Source: a virus
DNA: 34,922 bases
Reading direction: 5' to 3' (one strand)
IMG/VR virus record: IMGVR_UViG_3300024288_000005
Coordinates: 1 to 34,922 of that record
Shown: one piece after another, positions 6,011-14,066 of the stretch
Numbering within the stretch: position 1 is the stretch's first letter
How the letters are laid out: every line of letters begins with the position of its first letter
Program-made: the position numbers and the translations under genes
Notes under the pieces: model-generated
What the model saw: only the letters and a program-made list of their open reading frames with translations
Told to the model about the DNA's origin: nothing
Database searches by the model: none

Positions 6011-6205
6011 ATGCAATGCAGACAATGCAATTATCCTGATTCTCGTGTTGTTGATACCACCAAGGACGAGCGCACTAATCAGGTGTTTCGCAGGCGTGAA
6101 TGCATTAAATGTGGTGGACGCTTTACTACTCAAGAGCATCTTAGAGAGACCTATACACGCTCTCCCTATAAGACCGTACCTCCTAAGAGGGTTCTTGAGA
6201 AATGA
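6011..6205 (+). CDS. NrdR-like zinc ribbon protein without ATP cone, 64 aa
   Basis: Residues 1-47 (CRQCNYPDSRVVDTTKDER, then RRRECIKCGGRFTTQEHL) match the N-terminal zinc ribbon of NrdR, the repressor of ribonucleotide reductase genes. Cys3/Cys6 and Cys35/Cys38 are the expected zinc ligands. The nucleotide-sensing ATP-cone domain (about 90 residues) is absent, and the protein ends at residue 64 with a basic tail. It could bind NrdR boxes or the host NrdR as a dominant-negative partner, or just be a zinc-ribbon DNA binder. Its stop overlaps the start of the large terminase gene (ATGA). Confidence 0.7.
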   Translation: MQCRQCNYPDSRVVDTTKDERTNQVFRRRECIKCGGRFTTQEHLRETYTRSPYKTVPPKRVLEK

Positions 6206-7764
6206 CAATGAATGCTGCGTCAATCATGAAGCGTATAGATGCAATAGAAGAGTCTCGGCGTAAAAGTATTGAGAAGCAAATTACTGTTAACGACACAAGG
6301 ATGACTATTCATGCAAGAAACCAAGAAAAGATTTATGTCCCGACTCGGACGGGTGATATTGCTCATCGCAGCGATAAGTTTGTGCGTGTCATTATGGGAC
6401 CTTATGGCAGCGGCAAATCGACGTGGGCAGCTACAGAAATCGTTAGACGAGCATGTGGTATGCCCCGTTGGCATAATGGACGACGAAGATCTCGGTGGGG
6501 AATCGTACGGAACACAAGCGGAGAATTAAGCACAACAACCCTAGCAACTTGGTTGGCTTGGTTTGATGAACTCGGTGACATAAGGAAGAGGCAGAAGCCC
6601 ATATTAACCTATGAACATACTTTTAATGATGGCTTTGGTGTTGTTGAGCTTGAGTTGCTATTCATCGCTTTAGATAGACCAGAGGATGTACGAAAGATTA
6701 AATCATTGGAGCTTACGGGCTGTTACATCAATGAGCTATCAGAAGTCCCCAATGCGGCCTTAGCACACATGAAGGGACGTGTTAATCGCTATCCATCTAA
6801 AGCATTTTGTCCGGAACCATATTGGTCAGGAATAATAGCTGATACCAATCCTCCCGAAGATGACCACTGGATTTTTAAAGACTTCGAAGAGAATACATAC
6901 GAAGGCCACATACTTTTCAAACAACCACCAGGATTAATTAAAGATGATGATGATAAGTGGGTACGCAATCCTGGATGCGATAATTATTCTCATCTTCCCA
7001 ATGACTATTATGAGAAGCTGGCGCAGGGTCAAAGCCAGGAGTTCATTAAGGTCTTTTGCCTTGGTGAATATGGAGCTGTGGGGTTTGGTAAGAGGGTTTA
7101 CCCAGAGTTTAATCCAGACCTACATGCAGTTGAAACACTCACAGCTATCCAAGGCGATTTCCTTATTCTCGGTTGGGATTTTGGTCTTACTCCTGCCTGT
7201 GTTGTTATGCAGTTGTCACCTCGTGGACAGTTGTTAATACTAAAAGAATATATAGGTGATGGTATGGGCATTAGGACATTTGCAGACTCTATTGTAATCC
7301 CAGGCCTTCTTAAAGACTTTCCCTACTGTAAAGTAGGAGATCTGTCTATAGGTGACCCAGCAGGCAATGCTAGAAACGAAATTGTAGAAGAAATGTCGTG
7401 CATAGGTGAGTTAAACTCATTAGGTATACCAACGAGAGGAGCAAAAACAAATGACATCGATCCACGCCTTGGGAGCGTTAGGTATTTTCTTAATAAAATG
7501 GTTGATGGAAAGCCTGGTCTTATTCTCGATCGTAGGAATTGTCCATTTTTGTTTAAAGGCTTTGTTAAAGAATATGTATATGCCAGGGTGGCTGTCTCAG
7601 GTGAAGAACGCTATAAAGACAAACCTAACAAGAATATGGCAAGCCATCCAATGGACGCGCTAGGCTATGCCTGCCTTGAAATAGCAAGCGATAGAATTGC
7701 TAGTGACAAGATTGGCAATCAAAAGCATGTCGATATGTACAACCCAGTGATGAGGATATTTTAA
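6202..7764 (+). CDS. Terminase large subunit, 520 aa
   Basis: The ATPase half has a Walker A loop GPYGSGKST (66-74) and a likely Walker B/catalytic Glu in GCYINELSEV (about 175-184). The nuclease half starts with LGWDFGLTPACVV (323-335, first acidic ligand Asp326), has SIGDPAGN further on, and ends with HPMDALGYACLE, the RNase H-like metal site. The enzyme packages DNA into the prohead through the portal and cuts the concatemer. Length is typical. It overlaps the zinc-ribbon gene upstream and the gene at 7764 downstream, and the portal gene follows after a run of small genes. Confidence 0.93.
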   Translation: MTMNAASIMKRIDAIEESRRKSIEKQITVNDTRMTIHARNQEKIYVPTRTGDIAHRSDKFVRVIMGPYGSGKSTWAATEIVRRACGMPRWHNGRRRSRWGIVRNTSGELSTTTLATWLAWFDELGDIRKRQKPILTYEHTFNDGFGVVELELLFIALDRPEDVRKIKSLELTGCYINELSEVPNAALAHMKGRVNRYPSKAFCPEPYWSGIIADTNPPEDDHWIFKDFEENTYEGHILFKQPPGLIKDDDDKWVRNPGCDNYSHLPNDYYEKLAQGQSQEFIKVFCLGEYGAVGFGKRVYPEFNPDLHAVETLTAIQGDFLILGWDFGLTPACVVMQLSPRGQLLILKEYIGDGMGIRTFADSIVIPGLLKDFPYCKVGDLSIGDPAGNARNEIVEEMSCIGELNSLGIPTRGAKTNDIDPRLGSVRYFLNKMVDGKPGLILDRRNCPFLFKGFVKEYVYARVAVSGEERYKDKPNKNMASHPMDALGYACLEIASDRIASDKIGNQKHVDMYNPVMRIF

Positions 7765-8039
7765 TGAAGAATGAGACTATTGAAGACGAATTAAGATTAT
7801 TAAAAGTTGACTTCTCAACATTGCAAAGAACTACTAAAGAAAATATTGGTTATATGAATAAAGTCATTCAGGATATGGGAGCACAATTAGAGCATTTATA
7901 TGCTAAGTTAGAATATAAAATACCATATCGTAAGAATTGTATAGAGTGTGATGGTAACGGGAAAGTCTTTACTCTACCTGGCGATGGAAATTCTGGCGAG
8001 TGCCATTATTGTCATGGTTTAGGTTTTAGGTATTTATGA
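7764..8039 (+). CDS. Coiled-coil protein with DnaJ-like zinc motifs, 91 aa
   Basis: Residues 1-50 form a predicted coiled coil (heptad Leu/Ile). Residues about 58-87 carry CIECDGNGKVF and CHYCHGLGF, the paired CxxCxGxG motif of the DnaJ zinc centre, enough for one zinc ion. The layout is shared with the protein at 8489-8788, so they are paralogues. It overlaps the large terminase stop by one base. Such proteins often lie near phage terminase genes, but no function is established. Confidence 0.65.
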   Translation: MKNETIEDELRLLKVDFSTLQRTTKENIGYMNKVIQDMGAQLEHLYAKLEYKIPYRKNCIECDGNGKVFTLPGDGNSGECHYCHGLGFRYL

Positions 8040-8057
8040 TAAAGGAGGATATTTTAA

Positions 8058-8309
8058 ATGAAATATGTAGGTCATCCGAAGTTAATTACGAATTGCGATA
8101 TTTTTTCACGGATTCCTCTGGAATTGGTTCCACCTGAGAGGATAGAGTTGCATGAATTCCAAAGATTATTTATTAGTCCCGCTTTAAAAGCTTTAATTGA
8201 TGAAGCAGAAAAGAAATTATTAGAAGCAAAACTAGTAGGCGATCACTTTGTTAGATTTGAACTTATTGTTCATGCTCAAGAGATAGATAAAGAAGAGGCG
8301 TGTGAATGA
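8058..8309 (+). CDS. Hypothetical protein, 83 aa
   Basis: A soluble product with a Pro-rich N-terminal part (IFSRIPLELVPPERIEL) and a helical C-terminal half (LIDEAEKKLLEAK...RFELIVHAQEID). I do not recognise it. A good ribosome site (AAAGGAGGATATTTTAA) precedes ATG 8058, and its end overlaps the start of the 50-aa zinc protein at 8306. Confidence 0.6.
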   Translation: MKYVGHPKLITNCDIFSRIPLELVPPERIELHEFQRLFISPALKALIDEAEKKLLEAKLVGDHFVRFELIVHAQEIDKEEACE

Positions 8310-8458
8310 TGCCCGTGCGTTGCTGTTACTGTAGTAGATTTCATAAAGCCATCAATTCAAATCGCCGCTGTTTGGATTGTGAGGCAGAGTTTAAGATTGT
8401 TATTGAGAAAGTAATTAGTAAGTATGCTGTAGCTTTAAAGGGGCTTACAGATAGATAA
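8306..8458 (+). CDS. Small zinc-ribbon-like protein, 50 aa
   Basis: The frame begins MMPVRCCYCSRFHKAINSNR and continues RCLDCEAEF: CxxC (6-9) and CxxC (22-25) make a short zinc knuckle, followed by a helix. It starts in an ATGA overlap with the preceding gene. Together with the proteins at 7764 and 8489 it gives three zinc-binding small proteins in under 1.1 kb. Function unknown. Confidence 0.55.
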   Translation: MMPVRCCYCSRFHKAINSNRRCLDCEAEFKIVIEKVISKYAVALKGLTDR

Positions 8459-8488
8459 GCATAGTATAAGTGATTGACAGGTAGCATC

Positions 8489-8788
8489 ATGGATGATGAT
8501 ATAGAAATCGAAGAGCAGCAAATTATAACACATAGTCTATTGCATGATTTAAAAGACATCGTAATTGACTTGGAGAATATAAAAGACGACGGTGAATTGC
8601 TTAAACAACAATTTAAGAGTCTTATTAATCAACACGAGCATATTTGCAACATGTTAGATGATATAATTAATTCTCAAATAGAAAATTTTAGAATTCCGTA
8701 TCGTTGCCCAGTTTGCAATGGGACAACTTTTCACGATGAGGGCGGGATATGCAGTGCATGCGATGGTCGCGGCATTGTGTGGTGTTAA
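8489..8788 (+). CDS. Coiled-coil protein with DnaJ-like zinc motifs, 99 aa (paralogue of 7764-8039)
   Basis: An acidic helical N-terminal two-thirds (MDDDIEIEEQQ...LKQQFKSLINQ) leads to CPVCNGTTF and CSACDGRGIVWC, a DnaJ-like pair of Cys motifs near the C-terminus. Both this protein and the one at 7764 have IPYR just before the first Cys motif, supporting common descent. ATG 8489 was chosen; an upstream TTG at 8474 has no ribosome site. Function unknown. Confidence 0.6.
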   Translation: MDDDIEIEEQQIITHSLLHDLKDIVIDLENIKDDGELLKQQFKSLINQHEHICNMLDDIINSQIENFRIPYRCPVCNGTTFHDEGGICSACDGRGIVWC

Positions 8789-8818
8789 TGGAATAAATTT
8801 AATAAAAGGGAGATTATC

Positions 8819-9079
8819 ATGTCAGAACAAAAACAAGTAACACTACTATTAAACTTTGCGGGAGAAGCTAATGCAGTCATTCCTAGAATGGGTAGATTGT
8901 ATGCTCCAAATAACACATTAGCTGAAGTATCAGCAGCCGGATATCTGGATAATCTTTTAAAGACCCAGTCTATAAGCCTTCTATCTACAGACTTCGTGGC
9001 TGCAGTGGCATCAGATGGGCATCAATGGTACAAGCCAGTATTTACAAATGGCTCATGCCAATTAACAGTTTTACCTTAG
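8819..9079 (+). CDS. Hypothetical protein, 86 aa
   Basis: Begins MSEQKQVTLLLNFAGEANAV; alternating hydrophobic residues suggest a small beta-rich fold, ending in a short strand (CQLTVLP). A clear ribosome site AAAAGGGAGATTATC precedes it. Its position just before the portal block suggests a virion or assembly role, but there is no direct evidence. Confidence 0.6.
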   Translation: MSEQKQVTLLLNFAGEANAVIPRMGRLYAPNNTLAEVSAAGYLDNLLKTQSISLLSTDFVAAVASDGHQWYKPVFTNGSCQLTVLP

Positions 9080-9081
9080 GG

Positions 9082-9168
9082 ATGCAAAAAGGTGAAGTGG
9101 ATATTTTCTTCGTAGCATTATCAATTATTTTATTTATATTGGTAATTGTTCCTATGATTTTTAAATAA
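9082..9168 (+). CDS. Single-span membrane mini-protein, 28 aa
   Basis: The sequence is MQKGEVDIFF followed by VALSIILFILVIVPMIFK, one hydrophobic segment of about 19 residues with a Lys at the C-terminal edge. It starts two bases after the preceding stop, with TTAGG as a weak ribosome site. It is too short to be called a holin, but it is the only small membrane protein in the rightward arm, so a lysis role is worth considering. Confidence 0.45.
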   Translation: MQKGEVDIFFVALSIILFILVIVPMIFK

Positions 9169-9199
9169 TAGTTTTATAAACAAAAGAGGGGAAATAAAC

Positions 9200-9445
9200 A
9201 TGAAATTGCAAGATGCGCTAGAACTTTTACAGAAAGGCGACGCTATGTGTCGTGAGTCATGGTCAATTGAAGATGGCTACATAGTAATGATGTTAGGTAT
9301 GAAACACGTGTGGAAGATTGTTTTGCAACCAGCACCTAATGCAGGAAACTATATTTTTTCACTAGAAGATATGCTATCCAGTGATTGGAGAAAATTTGCA
9401 TTGCCGAAAGAAGAGATTGACGCAGGCAACGCAAAAGAAGCTTAA
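9200..9445 (+). CDS. Tad2-like (DUF2829) protein, possible anti-Thoeris, 81 aa
   Basis: The frame opens with MKLQDALELLQKGDAMCRES followed by W and ends its domain with FSLEDMLSSDWRKF. This is the DUF2829 pattern: an N-terminal helix 'F..Al..l..G..v.R..W', central beta strands and a C-terminal 'dW'. DUF2829 includes Tad2, a phage protein that sequesters the cyclic ADP-ribose signal of Thoeris defence. The length suits the family. It sits between terminase and portal genes rather than in an anti-defence cluster, so a structural or other role for this branch is possible. A second, longer member lies at 31991-32377. RBS AGAGGGGAAATAAAC precedes the ATG. Confidence 0.55.
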   Translation: MKLQDALELLQKGDAMCRESWSIEDGYIVMMLGMKHVWKIVLQPAPNAGNYIFSLEDMLSSDWRKFALPKEEIDAGNAKEA

Positions 9446-9472
9446 AATACTATTATAATACAGTATCAAAAC

Positions 9473-9508
9473 GCGACTTTGACATGGAATTGTTGAAGTC
9501 GCTATTTA
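9473..9508 (+). promoter_or_regulatory. Inverted repeat with TTGACA element upstream of portal
   Basis: GCGACTT (9473-9479) and AAGTCGC (9496-9502) form seven-base arms. A perfect TTGACA lies at 9479-9484; the best -10 18 bases on is TATTTA (9503-9508), a poor match. The element could be a weak promoter for the portal block, an operator, or a terminator without a good T-run. The rest of the 100-base gap shows nothing else. Confidence 0.3.
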
Positions 9509-9545
9509 AAGAATAAGTAGTTAACCCACTGGACGGGGAAATATC

Positions 9546-11741
9546 ATGGAAATGATTGCTAACGAATTGCCGATCGAAGACATTGACGAAATCAATGAGC
9601 GATTACAATATCAACTCGAAGATGCTGGTATTGATGAAGCTGAAGTACTCAAAAGTGCACGTGAAGATGTCGTACTATGGGATGGATACTTTGATGAGAA
9701 CGTAGTGCGTGGCCGCGATGATATGAACTTCTTATTACGTGATCAGTGGTCAGCAGTAGAAAGATCGGAGTTCTCAAGACTTTTCAAACCCGCTATGACA
9801 TATAACAAACTCTACGATCCGGTAAAGAAAATTGCAGGAGAGCAACGCAAGAATAAACCAGACTTAATGGTTCGCTCACTTACAGGTAAAGCAAGTCAAA
9901 AGCAGATTGATTTACGGGCAGACTTGGTACGCTCAATTTCTTATAAGAGTCAGAACGATTTAGTCTATCAAACTGCATTCAGATCATCATTAATGATGGG
10001 GTATGGGGCGTTTGAAATATGTCTTGATTACGAAAACCCTCTTTCATTTAATCAAACAATTAGATACGAATTAATACCAGACGCAAGCAGAACATCATTC
10101 GATCCCACGGCAATGAAGCCACATAAGGGGGATGGTAACTTTTGCTCAAGACAATATTTATATACAAAAGAAGAGTTTTATGCAACATATCCGCATGTAA
10201 TGAATCCGGTAAGTTATTCAGACCCACGCTCTCTTTTAGATTTCCAATGGGAAACAAGAGACACTATTGTCGTATGTAAGTATACGCGCAAGGAATGGTA
10301 CCCTATCAAGTTGTTGCTACTGTCTAATGGTGAGGCTCTAACTCAAGAAGAATGGGATGAACGACAAAAAGAATACAAGATAAAAGAGGAAATTGCTAAA
10401 TCATCACAAGTAGTGGGAGATATTATTCGTAGGGACATCCCGAAAATTGTTGGGCAGCGAAATTCCAAGGATTATGTTATTAGACAATATATTCTTACAC
10501 AAAACCAGATTATACAATTTACTGACTGGCCGTCTAAATATCTTCCTATAATTTTCGTTGACGGTGATTCTAACTACATTAATGGAAAACAATATACACG
10601 CTCCTTTATTCATGAAGCAAAAGATGCACAGAAGTTTATAAATTATGTAGGTTCAGAAATAGCAGCAGAGATAAAAAATCGTAGACGAGAACAATGGCTT
10701 GGAACACCGGACAACATACTAGGAAATGAACAAGTGTGGAGAAATCCAGAGCTACAAGCAGGCATCCTAACTGCAAAACCCGACCCAAAAACAGGTCAAA
10801 TGCCACAAAAAATGCCTCCTTGGGAGTTGTCACAAACACTTTTACAACAATTTCAGCGTGGCTCTCAAGATATGCGTGAAATACTCGGTTTCTCTGAAAA
10901 CGAAGCACTACAAGGTCATGATATGTCCGGTAAAGCTAGACGTGAGCGTAAACTTGAAGGCTCTATGTCTGCATATGTCTGGTTTGACAATCTCAATCAA
11001 GCAATTGAACAGGGCGGCAGAGTTGTAAATGATTTACTGCCAATTATTGCTGGTGATAATGAAAGAACTATGATTATATCCAAAGCGGATGGACGTTCAG
11101 AGCCTATTACATTAAACAAAATTGTAAGTCAAAATGAAGGCGCTGAACCAGTACGCGAGAATGTCTTAGATACTGATGACTATGATGTTGAAATTGACAC
11201 AGGGCCAAGTTTTGCAGTGCAAAAAGATATAGCATTAGAATTCTTTCAGGAAACTATTCAAACAAATCCACAAACATTCCCACTCATAGCTGACCTTTGG
11301 GCTAAGAACCTTGACGTACAATATATGCCACAAATTGCTGCACGATTTAAAACTCTCGTTCCTCCGCAAATTATTGCAGAAGAGGAAGGAAAACCTATGC
11401 CTCCGCAACCACCAAACCCACAAGAACAGATGATGCAAGCTCAAATGCAACAACAACAACAAACAATGAAAATGAATGAGCAGAAAATGCAGATAGAAGA
11501 GCAGCAAATAATGGAGCGTGCAGAGGAACTTAAGATACGCAAACAAAAACATCTACTTGAACAAGCTGAAATGATAATGAAGTCACAAGAAATGGCTGAT
11601 AAAAGAAATCTAGAAAGACAAAAGATGGGTCTTGAGAATCGCAGGATTGAGTTAGATTATGACAGAGCAGACCAAGACTTTTCAGCAAAACTAGCCCAAG
11701 TTTTATCTAGTGTACACAAAAATAATAAACAAGAAAAATAA
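9546..11741 (+). CDS. Portal protein, P22 gp1-like, 731 aa
   Basis: Length matches P22 gp1 (725 aa), and it lies between large terminase and scaffold. The body includes EQRKNKPDLMVRS (about 99-111), typical of P22-type portals, and the long clip/wing region. The C-terminal 130 residues are Gln/Met-rich and strongly helical (from about 610, PPQPPNPQEQMMQAQMQ onward), the predicted helical barrel that reaches into the capsid and senses DNA filling. It forms the dodecameric ring at one capsid vertex through which DNA is packaged and ejected. ATG 9546 follows GGGGAAATATC. Confidence 0.88.
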   Translation: MEMIANELPIEDIDEINERLQYQLEDAGIDEAEVLKSAREDVVLWDGYFDENVVRGRDDMNFLLRDQWSAVERSEFSRLFKPAMTYNKLYDPVKKIAGEQRKNKPDLMVRSLTGKASQKQIDLRADLVRSISYKSQNDLVYQTAFRSSLMMGYGAFEICLDYENPLSFNQTIRYELIPDASRTSFDPTAMKPHKGDGNFCSRQYLYTKEEFYATYPHVMNPVSYSDPRSLLDFQWETRDTIVVCKYTRKEWYPIKLLLLSNGEALTQEEWDERQKEYKIKEEIAKSSQVVGDIIRRDIPKIVGQRNSKDYVIRQYILTQNQIIQFTDWPSKYLPIIFVDGDSNYINGKQYTRSFIHEAKDAQKFINYVGSEIAAEIKNRRREQWLGTPDNILGNEQVWRNPELQAGILTAKPDPKTGQMPQKMPPWELSQTLLQQFQRGSQDMREILGFSENEALQGHDMSGKARRERKLEGSMSAYVWFDNLNQAIEQGGRVVNDLLPIIAGDNERTMIISKADGRSEPITLNKIVSQNEGAEPVRENVLDTDDYDVEIDTGPSFAVQKDIALEFFQETIQTNPQTFPLIADLWAKNLDVQYMPQIAARFKTLVPPQIIAEEEGKPMPPQPPNPQEQMMQAQMQQQQQTMKMNEQKMQIEEQQIMERAEELKIRKQKHLLEQAEMIMKSQEMADKRNLERQKMGLENRRIELDYDRADQDFSAKLAQVLSSVHKNNKQEK

Positions 11742-11750
11742 ACTTCTAAA

Positions 11751-11775
11751 ATAGTGGGCCTAATAAGCCCGCTAT
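11751..11775 (+). terminator. Hairpin after the portal gene
   Basis: ATAGTGGGC (11751-11759) pairs with GCCCGCTAT (11767-11775) around a seven-base loop, nine pairs including a G-T. The downstream bases (CGAATTATTCTT) are AT-rich but lack a solid T-run, so it may be an attenuator or mRNA-stability hairpin rather than a full terminator. Confidence 0.45.
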
Positions 11776-11952
11776 CGAATTATTCTTATAAACCCTTATT
11801 AAACTATCAATTATTTTCTTAACCCCTATATATGGCGTTATATGGTGTTTGAATAACATTTACAATTAAGTATCGGGGAAAGGATTTCCCTAGGGTCTCA
11901 GGCCTACCGGATGGTCTAGGGCACGTAAGTGTCGGAATGGAGATATAAGATC
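11776..11952 (+). other. Portal-scaffold intergenic leader
   Basis: AT-rich at first (to about 11870), then GC-richer and rich in short palindromes, including TAGGGTCTCAG at 11891-11901, which recurs inverted at 12790-12800 beyond the scaffold gene. No open frame or clear promoter is seen. The ribosome site GGAGATATAAGATC ends it. Confidence 0.4.
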
Positions 11953-12765
11953 ATGGATGAAGATCAAAATGCTTTAGCTGAATCGGAAAGCGGTGATAAT
12001 GAAGATGTTGAAAATGGCGGTGTAGGGCCAGGTGATGCCGAAGAACAAGGAGTTCAGGAAGGATCACAAGGACTTGCAAGCGAGGATGACCCCATTAGCG
12101 TAAAGAAGCGATTGGGTATGCAGGCCAAGAAACACGCCAGGGAAATGCGACAACTCCATGACCGCATTGCGCAAATGGAAATGTCACGAGGCGACAGCGC
12201 CAATCCTCAAACATCAACTTATCAAACCGATCCTTATAATTCCTCCACGGGGCAACCGCCTCCAACAGGAATGAATGAGGAACATCGCATACAACATGCA
12301 GTACGCATGGCTCTTGGAATGAGGGAAAATGAAGAGAGACAAGCTAGAGAGGCACAAAGCCACGCTCACGTTCAAAAGCAATATCAGCGATTAAACGATG
12401 AGTTTGACAGAGCATCTGACAAGTACGAGGATTTTGACGATGTCGTGAGAGAAGGCGATGCCCCTTTCACTGACGCTGTGCGGGATGCACTATTACTCGT
12501 TGAAAACCCTGCAGAAGTTGCGTACCGTTTAGGCAAAAATCGTTCTGAACTTCAAAGAATATCTAAACTCCATCCACTAGACCAGGCAAGAGAAGTGAAT
12601 AAACTGTCTTTTTCACTACTTGGCAATAGTAATGGCAAATCCGCTTCCACTCGGACACAGCCACTAGGGTCAGTACGTGCAAATCCAGTCGCCTCTCAAG
12701 CAATCACAGGTAATACGCCAACTTCTGTTATCAGAGAGCGTATGAAGGCAGGTACATGGAAGTAA
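11953..12765 (+). CDS. Scaffolding protein, P22 gp8-like, 270 aa
   Basis: Acidic, Glu/Asp/Gly/Gln-rich and almost free of cysteine and of hydrophobic core, as expected for scaffolds. An acidic N-terminal tail (about 1-45) is followed by helical and coiled-coil regions (RLGMQAKKHAREMRQLHDRI; RIQHAVRMALGMRENEERQA) and a basic C-terminal end with SVIRERMKAGTWK, suited to binding coat protein. It lies between portal and coat, and the size is near P22 gp8 (303 aa). It guides procapsid assembly and then exits. ATG 11953 has GGAGA upstream; the GTG at 11929 has none. Confidence 0.8.
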   Translation: MDEDQNALAESESGDNEDVENGGVGPGDAEEQGVQEGSQGLASEDDPISVKKRLGMQAKKHAREMRQLHDRIAQMEMSRGDSANPQTSTYQTDPYNSSTGQPPPTGMNEEHRIQHAVRMALGMRENEERQAREAQSHAHVQKQYQRLNDEFDRASDKYEDFDDVVREGDAPFTDAVRDALLLVENPAEVAYRLGKNRSELQRISKLHPLDQAREVNKLSFSLLGNSNGKSASTRTQPLGSVRANPVASQAITGNTPTSVIRERMKAGTWK

Positions 12766-12802
12766 TAGGGTTTTAACGATTAAAACCCACTGAGACCCTA
12801 TT
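12764..12802 (+). terminator. Alternative hairpins between scaffold and coat genes
   Basis: GGGTTTTAA (12768-12776) and TTAAAACCC (12780-12788) form a perfect nine-pair stem with a three-base loop. A second pairing, AATAGGGT (12764-12771) with ACCCTATT (12795-12802), competes for the same left arm. There is no T-run. Such mutually exclusive stems could tune the relative amounts of scaffold and coat by partial termination or RNA processing. Confidence 0.5.
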
Positions 12803-12841
12803 CTCCTATGTACCCATTTAACGGATTAAATGGAGACCAGG

Positions 12842-14053
12842 ATGGCTAACCAATTTATTACTACTGACCTAGTCAGTAACACCGCATTAGCAATGTTTGC
12901 TAACAATGCACCTTTTGTAATGACAGCATCACGTATTTATCAAGATGACTTCGTATCCTCTGGATATAAAATCGGTGATACTTTGCAAGTTCGTAGACAA
13001 AATCACTTCATAGTTGGTGATGGTAGTGTTGCGACACCCCAAAACATTATAGAAACTGTTGAAACAATCGTAATCGAACATCAATATCATGCTTTGATTG
13101 CCTATACCATTCAAGATTTGTCTTTGCGTATTGAAGACTTTTCAAGACTGTTTATTGCTCCCGCAATTCAAGAAGTAATAACGCAGATGGAAAAGGATAT
13201 TGCACAAGCCGCTGAACTAGAGCTTAACTTCTTCACAGGTACTGCAGGCGTAGCAATTAACTCTTTCACAACTGTAGATACCGCAGGTGCTAAGTTACTT
13301 GAGCAAGGTGTCAATATTGCTTCTGATGCTTACATGGCAATGACAGTGCGTGATGGTTCAAGTTTAAAAGGTGCGCTGCTTAATAACTTCACTCCTGTAT
13401 TTAACGAGGACATCGTCAGAAGTTCTGCAATTGGCCATTTATCATATTTTGATATTTTCCAATCTCAGAATATTAAAAATCATATTGCTGGTGCAGGTCC
13501 AAGACTTCATTCATCAGACCCGCTCCTGGTTAATGGCGCTGTTTCTTCTGGAAACACCATTATTATGGATGGCGCTACAATCAGTATCACTGATTACTTT
13601 GTTGCAGGGGATGTTATCTCTATAGCTGGTGTTCAGTCTGTGAATCCTGTGGGACGCGCATCTACTGGGCAAGACATGCAGTTTGTTATTACTGCAAATG
13701 CTAGTTCTGATGGGTCAGGTAATATTACAGTCCTTGTGAGTCCAATTATCATTTCTGATACATTGAATCCTAATAGGAACGTGAGCAACGCTATACCTAA
13801 TAACGCTCCAGTGACAATGGTTGGCACATACAACTGTAACGTTGCATACCCAAGTCGCGGACTAGATATAGTTTGTCCTCCACTTTACAAACTTCAAGTA
13901 CCTTACTCTTCTGTAGCTGTTGACCCAGAGACTGGTCTATCACTTGCTGTAACGCAAACTGGTGACATTCTTGGGTACCAAAACTATATGCGTATTGACC
14001 TGTTGTGTGGATTTAAGTGGCATCCACAATATGCAGTTAAAGTATTGTCATAA
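12842..14053 (+). CDS. Major coat protein, P22 gp5-like, 403 aa
   Basis: The start MANQFITTDLVSNTALAMFA matches the N-terminus of P22-type coat proteins, and gene order (scaffold-coat-gp4) agrees. Length is near that of P22 coat (430 aa). The body includes the beta-rich segment at about 225-330 (GNTIIMDGATISITDYFVAG and following), in the region where P22 carries its surface I-domain. The end, LLCGFKWHPQYAVKVLS, is the usual family C-terminus. ATG 12842 follows GGAGACCAGG; an in-frame ATG at 12830 lacks spacing. Confidence 0.9.
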   Translation: MANQFITTDLVSNTALAMFANNAPFVMTASRIYQDDFVSSGYKIGDTLQVRRQNHFIVGDGSVATPQNIIETVETIVIEHQYHALIAYTIQDLSLRIEDFSRLFIAPAIQEVITQMEKDIAQAAELELNFFTGTAGVAINSFTTVDTAGAKLLEQGVNIASDAYMAMTVRDGSSLKGALLNNFTPVFNEDIVRSSAIGHLSYFDIFQSQNIKNHIAGAGPRLHSSDPLLVNGAVSSGNTIIMDGATISITDYFVAGDVISIAGVQSVNPVGRASTGQDMQFVITANASSDGSGNITVLVSPIIISDTLNPNRNVSNAIPNNAPVTMVGTYNCNVAYPSRGLDIVCPPLYKLQVPYSSVAVDPETGLSLAVTQTGDILGYQNYMRIDLLCGFKWHPQYAVKVLS

Positions 14054-14066
14054 GGAGGAGCGTCTA

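Noticed and set aside
13371-13625. Frame inside the coat gene (84 aa)
   Set aside because: It lies wholly within the coat gene in another phase and has unlikely composition.
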